This document shows, in pieces, positions 44,099-51,851 of a stretch of DNA of 64,000 bases. Source of the DNA: Bacteroidetes bacterium UBA4414 (lineage in GTDB: Bacteria; Bacteroidota; Bacteroidia; Chitinophagales; Chitinophagaceae); NCBI GenBank assembly GCA_002389765.1, contig DGQM01000015.1:56106-120105 (forward strand), read 5' to 3'. Every line of letters starts with the position of its first letter. Position 1 is the first letter of the stretch. Both the position numbers and the translations under genes were made by a program. The notes beneath the pieces are model-generated. The model was not told the DNA's origin and ran no database searches. It saw only the letters and a list, made by a program, of their open reading frames with translations.

Positions 44099-45166
44099 AT
44101 GAAACTTCGTAATAAAACATACATCATTGCAGGTGTAGCAGGGTTGTTGAGTGCTGCAATTGCGTGTAAGAAACCTGTAGATAATAACGGTGGTACTACA
44201 AATACAGGTTGCAACGGGCAGGTAGAGATGACACCTTATGATTGGGTAAATCCTGTGCGTTTTCCGCAGGCCGAATTGCCTGCTGATAATGTTATGTATG
44301 TAGAGCGTATTGCATTAGGTAAAAAACTGTTTTACGATACACGCCTTTCTAACAACGGAGAAAATTGTGAGACATGCCACAAACAAAGCATGGGCTTTTC
44401 TGCAAAAGATGTATCGGATTTTGATAAAGGATTGCAGAAGATGCCACTTGAGAACCTTGCTTGGTACAAAAACTTTATGTGGAGTGGCCGCATAGTGGGT
44501 ACACTGGAAGATGTAATGTTTGCAGAACTCACCAAACGATTCAAAACAGATTTTACCAAAATAAACGATATACAAGAGTATAAAGACTTGTTTTGCAAGT
44601 ACTACGGTACAGATAAAATAACACCTGAACTGATGGCAAAACCATTAGCACAGTTTATGCGTGTGCTGGTAACAAAAAACAGCAAGTACGATAGGTACAC
44701 ACTTGGCTTGGAGAAGTTTAACTATGCCGAAGAGCAGGGGTCTAATATATTCTTTACAGAAAAAGGTGATTGCTTTCACTGTCACCCTGTGCTATTGCTT
44801 ACAGATAATCAGTTTCATAACAACGGGCTTGATAGTGTGTACGCGAAGGATATAGATAAAGGGCGCTTCAACTTTACCGGTATTGCTGCCGATATGGGGG
44901 TATTCCGCACACCTAACCTGCGCAATGTTGCATTGCGTACAGAGTATATGCACGACGGACGCTTTAAGACTCTGGAGGAAGTGGTTGATTTTTACGATCA
45001 TCAGGTACATATGGGTGTTAAGAATGTAGATCCTATTATGGTAAAACCTGCCAAACTGCAAAACAATGGATTGAAACTGACGGATATAGAAAAACAACAA
45101 CTGGTAGCTTTTCTTAAAACGCTGACAGATGATGATTTTACCACCAATTCTTACTTCAAGCCATAA
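44099..45166 (+). CDS. Di-heme cytochrome c peroxidase / MbnH-like
   Basis: 355 residues, lipoprotein (AIAC, Cys23). Two heme c sites: CETCH (90-94) and CFHCH (225-229). The MauG/cytochrome c peroxidase landmarks PLENLAWYKNFMWSGR and GVFRTPNLRNVALRTEYMHDGRFKTLEEV are present. With an MbnP-like gene close by, it may be the partner that oxidises a Trp of that protein, as MbnH does in methanotrophs. Convergent with a second di-heme enzyme, six bases away. Confidence 0.85.
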   Translation: MKLRNKTYIIAGVAGLLSAAIACKKPVDNNGGTTNTGCNGQVEMTPYDWVNPVRFPQAELPADNVMYVERIALGKKLFYDTRLSNNGENCETCHKQSMGFSAKDVSDFDKGLQKMPLENLAWYKNFMWSGRIVGTLEDVMFAELTKRFKTDFTKINDIQEYKDLFCKYYGTDKITPELMAKPLAQFMRVLVTKNSKYDRYTLGLEKFNYAEEQGSNIFFTEKGDCFHCHPVLLLTDNQFHNNGLDSVYAKDIDKGRFNFTGIAADMGVFRTPNLRNVALRTEYMHDGRFKTLEEVVDFYDHQVHMGVKNVDPIMVKPAKLQNNGLKLTDIEKQQLVAFLKTLTDDDFTTNSYFKP

Positions 45167-45171
45167 GTTGT

Positions 45172-46203
45172 TTATTGGCTTAGTCCTTCTTTAGTAAGGA
45201 ATGTATTGTCGGTAAGTGTTTGCAGAAATGCAATGATTTTTCTTTGCTCATCTGTAGTAAGGTGCAGCCCCGGAATACCATTTTTAATAAGCAAAGGCGA
45301 TAATGAAGGTGTTTGTATAATACTATCTGCGTAATGGCGTAGTACCTGTTCCAGCGTGTTGTATCTGCCATCATGCATGTACGGTGCTGTTACTGCTACA
45401 TTGCGTAGTGTTGGTACTTTAAATGCTCCCCAATCTTTTTCGTTTCTGGTAATGCGATACCTGCCCGAGTCTGCAAATTGATAATCAAGGCCATTGTTTC
45501 GGAAGCTGTAGTCTGTAAGTAAGGGCTCTGCATGGCAGGCACTGCAATTTTGTTTAAAGAGGTTGTAGCCCGCTTGTTCATCAGGTGTAAAGCTGCCTTT
45601 GCCCGTATATACGTCATCGTATCTGGAAGATGCTGACACCAGATTGCTCATGTACTGCGCCAATGCCCAGAACATTTGCTGATCATCTATACTATCTCGG
45701 TGAAATACATTTTTGAAAAGGGTAGGGTATTCTTTATGCCTGTTTAGTTTGTATATAATGTTTGATATCGTTTCTGCCATTTCTACCTTATTGGTAAGCG
45801 GCGAAAGGGGCATCACTTCTATATGATTCACACCACCATCCCACATAAAGCTGGTATTCCACGCCATATTGAATATAGCAGGCGTATTTCTGCTACCTGT
45901 TTTGCCATATATGCCCTTGCTTAATGCATTACCCGCATCTGCAAATGCCTCATTTTGCTTATGACAACCGGTGCATGAAATAGTGTTGTTGGCAGATAGC
46001 AACGGATCGAAGAATAGTTTTCTACCCAGTTCAAAGCCAGCCTGGCTGTAGGTGTTTTTATCGTGTGTGTATTGTGCCGGTGGGAAATGTGCAGGGCGTT
46101 CAAGGGTATTGTTTACGGTAGGTGTACTGATATCCTTATCAGCTTTACAGGCACTTATGCTCATCAACCCGGCTACTAATAATATATAGGATTGCTTGCG
46201 CAT
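45172..46203 (-). CDS. Second di-heme cytochrome c peroxidase / MbnH-like
   Basis: 343 residues, lipoprotein (ISAC, Cys19). Two heme c sites: CTGCH (77-81) and CSACH (220-224). SRNTPAIFNMAWNTSFMWDGGVNHIE and GAFKVPTLRNVAVTAPYMHDGRYNTLEQVL are family landmarks. Same strand as the MbnP-like gene with a 22-base gap, so it is the more likely MbnH partner of the two peroxidases. Confidence 0.87.
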   Translation of the reverse strand: MRKQSYILLVAGLMSISACKADKDISTPTVNNTLERPAHFPPAQYTHDKNTYSQAGFELGRKLFFDPLLSANNTISCTGCHKQNEAFADAGNALSKGIYGKTGSRNTPAIFNMAWNTSFMWDGGVNHIEVMPLSPLTNKVEMAETISNIIYKLNRHKEYPTLFKNVFHRDSIDDQQMFWALAQYMSNLVSASSRYDDVYTGKGSFTPDEQAGYNLFKQNCSACHAEPLLTDYSFRNNGLDYQFADSGRYRITRNEKDWGAFKVPTLRNVAVTAPYMHDGRYNTLEQVLRHYADSIIQTPSLSPLLIKNGIPGLHLTTDEQRKIIAFLQTLTDNTFLTKEGLSQ

Positions 46204-46225
46204 AAATGCCTGTGCTGATTATTTA

Positions 46226-46999
46226 CTATTGAACACTGCTAAGTGTTACGTTGTTATAAAAATCTTTTGCCATTGTCACTGCTTCTGCTCCCGGCATGTG
46301 TATAACACTAACGGTAGCCAAACCCGGAGACGAGTGCCAAAGTTTTGCAGGGTTTACAGTAAACGTCATAGTAGGTGTTGTGCCATTTGTAACTTTCACA
46401 GTTTTACCAAACTCTGCAGTTCTTACAGTTACTATATTGTTAGTGCCGCTAAAGCCGCCAAGGTGCAATGCAAACTTGCCTGTTGGTGAATTAGGTGAAT
46501 CTCCTTCTGCCTTCAGCATGATGTAGCCACTGTTCCAGTCCCAAAACATACCTGAAGAAAGTGTCAATGCACCTGTTTGTGCACCACTTACATTGTGCAG
46601 GCTATCAATCCCCATTGTATATTCTACTGCGGTGTATTCACCCTCAGGTACATTTGGAATAGAGAAGGAAGATTCTGCTGCAGTTTTAGCATCTATCAGG
46701 TAATAGCTTTCAGGCTGTGTCCACCAAGTGCCGTCTGCTTTTTTCAACTTGAAGTTTGATATGAAAAACCTGAAGTTTGTGAATGTTAGCGAGTCGCCTG
46801 TTTTAGGATGCACATATAGTTTGTTCAGTTGCCAAGGCACCATATCAGCACCAAACACATAATTTATTTTACCGTTAACAGCACCATATACCGGTACAAC
46901 AGGCCCCGGTTCAGGATCTTTATCTCTTTTGCATGAGTCGAGTCCTAAAATAGCAGTAGCTGCAAGTATCAGGCTGTATTTACTAAGCGTAGTTTTCAT
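46226..46999 (-). CDS. MbnP-like copper-binding lipoprotein
   Basis: 257 residues, lipoprotein (LDSC, Cys23). INYVFGADMVPWQLNKLYVHPKTGDSLTFTNFRFFISNF and the block MFWDWNSGYIMLKAEG (151-166) match the MbnP family found next to MbnH. In a methanotroph the MbnH enzyme converts a conserved MbnP Trp to kynurenine to make a high-affinity copper site. W153 or W155 could be that residue here. Copper function is inferred from the family and context. Confidence 0.85.
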   Translation of the reverse strand: MKTTLSKYSLILAATAILGLDSCKRDKDPEPGPVVPVYGAVNGKINYVFGADMVPWQLNKLYVHPKTGDSLTFTNFRFFISNFKLKKADGTWWTQPESYYLIDAKTAAESSFSIPNVPEGEYTAVEYTMGIDSLHNVSGAQTGALTLSSGMFWDWNSGYIMLKAEGDSPNSPTGKFALHLGGFSGTNNIVTVRTAEFGKTVKVTNGTTPTMTFTVNPAKLWHSSPGLATVSVIHMPGAEAVTMAKDFYNNVTLSSVQ

Positions 47000-47020
47000 A
47001 AATATTCGCTTTTATTTCTA

Positions 47021-47065
47021 CTAAGTTAGCAAATCAAACAGACAGTTTTTGTGACTTTTGTCACA
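47021..47065 (-). promoter_or_regulatory. Crp/Fnr-type dyad and -7 element of the MbnP operon
   Basis: TGTGACTTTTGTCACA (47050-47065) is a perfect palindrome whose core is TGAC-N4-GTCA, the same as at 44035. TAACTTAG lies at 47021-47028 on the minus strand. With a start near 47016 the dyad is centred at about -41.5. Confidence 0.6.
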
Positions 47066-47179
47066 CTTCTTTCTTAGGAGCGGCAGCTATACAGAAAACA
47101 CAAATACTACTTGTGTTTGCGGAATGTAAGTGAAGCCTATATTATAGAACAAAACGCACGTCATTATGGCTTGAGTTTT

Positions 47180-47509
47180 TTAATTAAATATCTTCATCAG
47201 CCCTATAAACACTACTATAATACCGATAGTAGTGAAGCCGTATAATACAAGAGAGAAATTGCTGTTAGAATAGGTAGATGTCATGGTCAGCACACAGCTT
47301 AACAGGCATACTACTGCACCAATCAGTATATAAATAAGCCCAGTAGATGTTTTGCGCGCATTGCGCAGTTTCTTTATCTCTTTCAGCATATCGGGTATAT
47401 GCCTTGCATCTGTGCCTGTAGCCAGTAGCTCATTTTCTATTTGCTGATCATTCAGCCCGTTATCCAGCCAGGTCTTTGCCCTTTGCTGTATGGTAATACT
47501 TTGTTCCAT
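47180..47509 (-). CDS. Small membrane protein, hypothetical
   Basis: 109 residues. A helical charged N-terminus (MEQSITIQQRAKTWLDNGL) is followed by two membrane segments (about 57-80 and 86-106). The N-terminal half has a short helix pattern like a DNA-binding or coiled motif, but nothing I can name. Standalone between the MbnP promoter region and a lipoprotein gene. Confidence 0.55.
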   Translation of the reverse strand: MEQSITIQQRAKTWLDNGLNDQQIENELLATGTDARHIPDMLKEIKKLRNARKTSTGLIYILIGAVVCLLSCVLTMTSTYSNSNFSLVLYGFTTIGIIVVFIGLMKIFN

Positions 47510-47722
47510 AAGCCAGGTTTTTTTGATTTGTACTAATATAATTATTTTCTTTTGTATGGGTATTCTGTTGATATATAATCTTGTAGAATTTCTTTCATTT
47601 TACCTTAACAATGTCATAGGGAAGCTTTAACAATAATTCTCATGTATCTGCCGCGTACATCACTACCTTCATATTGATAGTCAAGATTGACAAATATTCT
47701 TCACACTTTAAAACCATTGTAT

Positions 47723-47971
47723 ATGAAAAGGATAATCTTGGTTGCATTTGCAACAATAGCAGTGATGTTTACAAGTTGTGGTTCCAACCTTGAAAACACG
47801 CCAAGCAGTACGCCGGTAGATTCTACCAATCTGAATGGTACAGCACCTGTTAAGTATGGGCCAGTTGACCCCGCAAATCCCGACTCTCCCAAAACACAAG
47901 GAGCATATGATACAGGAATGCGTGCCAATACAATGAATACAGAAGATAGTATACGTAAGGGTATTAAATAG
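47723..47971 (+). CDS. Small lipoprotein
   Basis: 82 residues from the ATG at 47723. The lipobox is FTSC followed by GSN. The mature part is short, rich in Pro, Thr, Ser and Asn, and probably unstructured. An upstream in-frame start at 47687 would add 12 residues before the signal sequence and is less likely. Function unknown. Its own terminator follows. Confidence 0.6.
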   Translation: MKRIILVAFATIAVMFTSCGSNLENTPSSTPVDSTNLNGTAPVKYGPVDPANPDSPKTQGAYDTGMRANTMNTEDSIRKGIK

Positions 47972-47977
47972 TTTTAG

Positions 47978-48010
47978 AGAGAAGGAATTAAAACCTTCTC
48001 TTATCTTTTT
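47978..48010 (+). terminator. Terminator after small lipoprotein gene
   Basis: AGAGAAGG / CCTTCTCT stem, 8-base loop, then TATCTTTTT. Confidence 0.75.
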
Positions 48011-48059
48011 GCGTTAAATTGCATGTATGTACATATATTTGTATAGTAAAACCTTATAA

Positions 48060-48087
48060 TTGCCGATGCCTGTGATAGGTAACTTTG
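48060..48087 (+). promoter_or_regulatory. Promoter of the extradiol dioxygenase-like gene
   Basis: TTG (48060-48062), N17, TAACTTTG (48080-48087), with the ATG 17 bases later. A second possible promoter, TTTG-N22-TATATTTG, ends at 48041. Confidence 0.5.
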
Positions 48088-48103
48088 TATAAGGAATTAA
48101 AAA

Positions 48104-48979
48104 ATGAAAAGAAGTACATTCTTAAAACTGGGTAGTGCAGCCATTCTTGCACCTTTGGCGATGAAACTACAATCATTGAAAAGTTGGGCTGATGAACAGC
48201 ATCATACAGATATGATGCCTGTTATGTTCGTAGGGCATGGTAATCCTATGAACGCTATCATGCAAAATGAGTTTACAAAAACATGGAACAAACTGGGTAG
48301 TCAGCTACCAAAGCCAACTGCCATAATTTGTATATCTGCACACTGGCTTACAAACGGTACGTACGTTACCGCAATGGAAAAGCCAAAGACAATACACGAT
48401 TTTGGTGGTTTCCCCAGAGAGTTGTTTGAACAACAATATCCCGCACCGGGTTCTCCTGAATTAGCAAAGCAAGTAGGGCTGGTGGTTAAAACAGCTGATG
48501 TGAAAGACGACCATCAGTGGGGGCTGGATCATGGTACTTGGTCAGTACTATTGCCTATGTATCCGCAGGCAGATATACCTGTATTACAGCTAAGTATAGA
48601 CTATAACAAACCTCCGCAATATCATTACGAACTGGCAAAACAATTGAAAGAACTCAGGAAAAAAGGAGTGCTGATAATGGGTAGTGGCAACATTGTACAC
48701 AACCTTGGTATGATAGATTTTGAAAACAAAACCAGGTTTGATTGGGCGTATGAGTTTGATGAAAAAATAAAGAGTTTCATAGATAAGGGCGACCATGAAA
48801 GTGTAATGCGATACGACAAGTTGGGTACTATAGCACGCTATGCAGTACCCACAAACGATCATTACCTGCCACTTATGTATACGCTCGGTTTGCAGGATAA
48901 GAAAGACCACATCAGCTATTTTAACGATAAGATGGATGCGGGCTCAATATCTATGCGCTCTATACTTATTAATCAATAA
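48104..48979 (+). CDS. 4,5-DOPA-extradiol-dioxygenase-like protein (YgiD family)
   Basis: 291 residues. An N-terminal MKRSTFLKLGSAAILAPLA looks like a secretion signal, unusual for YgiD, which is cytosolic in E. coli. Metal-binding His residues lie in VGHGNPMNA, CISAHWLT, LDHGTWSVL and GSGNIVHNLG. The class III extradiol dioxygenase fold (LigB-like) is indicated. The natural substrate in bacteria is not settled. Confidence 0.85.
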   Translation: MKRSTFLKLGSAAILAPLAMKLQSLKSWADEQHHTDMMPVMFVGHGNPMNAIMQNEFTKTWNKLGSQLPKPTAIICISAHWLTNGTYVTAMEKPKTIHDFGGFPRELFEQQYPAPGSPELAKQVGLVVKTADVKDDHQWGLDHGTWSVLLPMYPQADIPVLQLSIDYNKPPQYHYELAKQLKELRKKGVLIMGSGNIVHNLGMIDFENKTRFDWAYEFDEKIKSFIDKGDHESVMRYDKLGTIARYAVPTNDHYLPLMYTLGLQDKKDHISYFNDKMDAGSISMRSILINQ

Positions 48980-49043
48980 TTATATGTAGGTTTTACGTTA
49001 GTCTTGCGTGTTGTATAAAGCAACTAATACGTATATTAGTGCT

Positions 49044-49805
49044 ATGTTTAGAAGAGTGTGTAATTCTACAAGACTAAAATACCTGCTGATACCCTTGTTT
49101 GCTATTGCTTCTTTTAGTTGTAAGAAGAACAGTCAGGATCTTGAACCGTACTATGAACCTACCTACGGCGACCTTAAATACCTGATACAAGGTATTAAAG
49201 ATGTATCGATGGAGCGTATAGGTCAGGCAACTGTAAATATTTATATCAATAGACAGGAAGGTAAGATTGAAAATGTGATGTTGACTGCAGTCAATTTGCC
49301 ACAAGGTCTCAGTGTTACTTTTGCCCCCAACATAAGCCTTCCATCTTTTAATACTACTATGACTATCAAGTCTACACGTGTTAAAGAGGGTACTTACGAA
49401 ATTACAGTTAGAGGCTCCAGCCAAACATCTGGTTTTACAGATGTAAAGATGAGAGTAACAATATTGCCTTACGCAAACGCTGCTGATGGACAAGTAGGTT
49501 TGTTTATGGAACAAGGGCTTTGTTCTCAGGGTGGTCCTGTTGGTGATACAGTAGATGTTATAAAAGATGATGTAATTGTAAATAAAATACGGATCAAAGG
49601 TTTCTGGAGTGGAGTTTGGGCCAATGCAGTAGACGCATTTATGGATATCAACAATAAAACGCTTACAATACCTGCACAAACACTAAATGGTGTTACTATC
49701 AATGGTACCGGTACTTATGACGATGATGTGATGAAAATAAATTACAGAGTTAAAGGATTTACTGTAAATGACACTTGTTCTTCAACACTAACAAGAATGA
49801 AATAA
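49044..49805 (+). CDS. Hypothetical lipoprotein
   Basis: 253 residues from the ATG at 49044. The lipobox is SFSC followed by KKNSQD. The mature part is beta-rich with regular alternation and two later cysteines, and looks like an Ig-like or adhesin-like fold, but no family is recognised. A start at 49008 is possible and would add 12 residues. Terminator follows. Confidence 0.6.
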   Translation: MFRRVCNSTRLKYLLIPLFAIASFSCKKNSQDLEPYYEPTYGDLKYLIQGIKDVSMERIGQATVNIYINRQEGKIENVMLTAVNLPQGLSVTFAPNISLPSFNTTMTIKSTRVKEGTYEITVRGSSQTSGFTDVKMRVTILPYANAADGQVGLFMEQGLCSQGGPVGDTVDVIKDDVIVNKIRIKGFWSGVWANAVDAFMDINNKTLTIPAQTLNGVTINGTGTYDDDVMKINYRVKGFTVNDTCSSTLTRMK

Positions 49806-49830
49806 GAACTAAAACATTACTGGTGATAAA

Positions 49831-49862
49831 AAGAGGGACGGTGTTTGGCTATCCCTCTTTTA
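49831..49862 (+). terminator. Terminator after hypothetical lipoprotein gene
   Basis: AAAGAGGGA / TCCCTCTTT stem with a loop of about 13, then TATAAT. The T run is short. Confidence 0.6.
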
Positions 49863-49885
49863 TAATAATAACACTATATAGTTTT

Positions 49886-49928
49886 TTAATGAAAAAAGCC
49901 CGCACATAGTGCAGGCTTTTTTCATTAA
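49886..49928. terminator. Bidirectional terminator
   Basis: Long stem TTAATGAAAAAAGCC / GGCTTTTTTCATTAA with inner CGCAC/GTGCA; A and T runs on both sides serve the lipoprotein gene and the chaperone gene. Confidence 0.85.
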
Positions 49929-49941
49929 AACAAGGTTGGTA

Positions 49942-50748
49942 TTATTTAACTTCTACTTGGCTCTCAATAGCTTCCAGCGACATGTCTTCGCCACCATCAG
50001 CAACAGCCAATACAGAGTATTTACCTTTCGCCAGATTTTTAGGCAATTCAAAAGTTACATATCTTTTTTGTCCAGGGAACATTGGATATTCAATAGGGTC
50101 GAGTTTAGTTTTGCTGCCATCAGCAAGTGATGATAGCTCCAGATAAGATTTACACTCCAGCATTATATCGCCGGTATTTTGGCATATCAGGTTGTAAGTA
50201 TTAACAGCTTCTTTTGAAGGAACAAGATCTAATACTTTTACTTCTTTATTTGAAATAGTAGGCGGTGTTTGGTATATGTGTACACCAAGACGTAACAGGT
50301 TTCTTACACTGGCTTGTGTAGATGCTGCTTTGGCTGCGTTAGCTTCCTCAACAGTTTCAATAAAGAGCATAGCCCATTTCATTTCTTTCACAGCATTGGG
50401 GTCATCAGGCATCTGCAGTTTTACAGTAAGCTGAGAAAACTGTCCCGGTTCCAGCTCCAGGAAGTTCTTGTCAAACGTTACCCATTTAGAGCAAGAACGA
50501 GATAGCGTATCGGCACGATAGTAGATATGTCCGCCTGTGCTGTCGCGTACCCAGTCGTTGAGGTAAACCCTGAACTGTACTTTTTTGTTAGAACCGTTAG
50601 AGATGTTAATGACTTGCGACTCGCCCTGTCCGGCGCCGAGTTTAAAGTCGAGAGTAGTAGGATAAGCACCAAGGTTTTGCGCCACCGAAAGGAATGGTAA
50701 ACAAAACAACAATGCTGCGAATACGATGGGAATGCAATATCGCCTCAT
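49942..50748 (-). CDS. PapD-like periplasmic chaperone
   Basis: 268 residues with a signal peptide ending at SVAQN. The N-terminal domain is a PapD-type immunoglobulin fold (AYPTTLDFKLGAGQGESQVINISNGSNKKVQFRVYLNDW). The WVTFDKNFLELEPGQFSQLTVKLQMP block corresponds to the edge strand used to hold subunits. The divergent gene pair at 50829 encodes two small secreted beta proteins that are likely clients. No usher is seen in the window, so this may be a pilus-like or surface-fibre system with other parts elsewhere. Confidence 0.8.
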   Translation of the reverse strand: MRRYCIPIVFAALLFCLPFLSVAQNLGAYPTTLDFKLGAGQGESQVINISNGSNKKVQFRVYLNDWVRDSTGGHIYYRADTLSRSCSKWVTFDKNFLELEPGQFSQLTVKLQMPDDPNAVKEMKWAMLFIETVEEANAAKAASTQASVRNLLRLGVHIYQTPPTISNKEVKVLDLVPSKEAVNTYNLICQNTGDIMLECKSYLELSSLADGSKTKLDPIEYPMFPGQKRYVTFELPKNLAKGKYSVLAVADGGEDMSLEAIESQVEVK

Positions 50749-50828
50749 ATATGTATTAAAAATAGTTACACAAAAAAAGTATTTTTACTTAACAAAAGCA
50801 AAACAAACTATCAATTAACTTGCATCTA

Positions 50829-51302
50829 ATGCGGTTATTTTTAACATTATACCTATTACTTTTATTTGTTTCCGAGGCTCATGCCCAGAACGGAAACAAC
50901 TATTTGGAGGTGATAACCAATACCAGCCTCAATTTTAATTGTAATTCGCCTGAAACTTTGGAAAATGACCAGGTAATTAACGGGGCTATCACAATCAGGG
51001 TAAGGTCTAGAAATAACAATTGCTCTGTATATGCAAAGCTTAGTAGTTATACAGGACCTTCTGGCTATATGGCTTTCTCGTATCCTATACAGTTAGTATA
51101 TACGTCTACAAATTCCAGCAGAGCTTATGGTATTATAAGCGCACCTTTGTCATTAACTACTTCAGACCAATTGATTTTCGGACAATACAGCTCAAACTCT
51201 GTATTTAATTATTATTACAATCTGAGGTTGCAGGCTTTGGGCTATACCTACCCGATAGGGCAATACAGTTTTACTATCCTGTACACAATGACACAACCAT
51301 GA
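50829..51302 (+). CDS. Small secreted beta protein, possible chaperone client 1
   Basis: 157 residues with a signal peptide ending at AHAQN. Beta-strand pattern throughout, with two cysteines and many Asn/Tyr/Ser. Its C-terminus YTYPIGQYSFTILYTMTQP resembles the end of the next protein (LGVVFTLTQQ), which may be a pilin-like last strand. Divergent from the PapD-like gene and joined to the next gene by an ATGA overlap. Confidence 0.65.
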   Translation: MRLFLTLYLLLLFVSEAHAQNGNNYLEVITNTSLNFNCNSPETLENDQVINGAITIRVRSRNNNCSVYAKLSSYTGPSGYMAFSYPIQLVYTSTNSSRAYGIISAPLSLTTSDQLIFGQYSSNSVFNYYYNLRLQALGYTYPIGQYSFTILYTMTQP

Positions 51303-51799
51303 GGCTTTTGTTATCTGCCATATTGCTTTTTTTGTCTTGCGTTGCGATAGCGCAACCAAAGTCATTTAATGGTAGTTCTTCAGGCACTATCAGAGTATAT
51401 TCGGTTTTGAGTATCAATTTTACCAACCTGACAGGGGTTATATCATTTAATACCCCTAATGATTATTTTAATGGTATTACGGTAAATAATGCTGCTACTA
51501 TAGCAGTGAAAAGTAATGTTAACTGGCAGGTAAGTGTGGCCTCTCAAAGTTCTACTTTTACACCTATGAGTATGGGTGCCAGTACAGATATGCCAGCCAG
51601 TATATTGGCTATCAGGCGTAACGGTTACACGGGTTTTACGCCACTCTCAGTTAATAGCCAAACATTAAAAACAGGTAACAGAGGCCCCGCTAATACAAGT
51701 GGCAATACATTTGACATCGATACTCGTTTGGATCCAGGTTTCAGTTACAGTGGTGGCAATTACATACTTGGGGTGGTCTTTACACTTACCCAACAATAG
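51299..51799 (+). CDS. Small secreted beta protein, possible chaperone client 2
   Basis: 166 residues with a signal peptide ending at AIAQP. GTIRVYSVLSINFTNLTGVISFN and NWQVSVASQSSTF form a beta-sandwich pattern similar to DUF4402-type or fibre proteins. The last residues (GVVFTLTQQ) parallel those of the upstream gene. ATGA overlap with that gene gives a two-gene unit opposite the chaperone. Confidence 0.62.
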   Translation: MRLLLSAILLFLSCVAIAQPKSFNGSSSGTIRVYSVLSINFTNLTGVISFNTPNDYFNGITVNNAATIAVKSNVNWQVSVASQSSTFTPMSMGASTDMPASILAIRRNGYTGFTPLSVNSQTLKTGNRGPANTSGNTFDIDTRLDPGFSYSGGNYILGVVFTLTQQ

Positions 51800-51851
51800 G
51801 GTAGTATTCTACATTATTAACAATTATATTTACACAAATACAAAGACAGAT

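Noticed and set aside
47145..47165. ACGTCATT half-site beyond the MbnP promoter
   Set aside because: Only one half of the TGAC-N4-GTCA dyad is present.
51699..51851. Upstream extension of the second M16 protease
   Set aside because: It overlaps the preceding secreted protein gene in another frame; the signal peptide begins at 51852.
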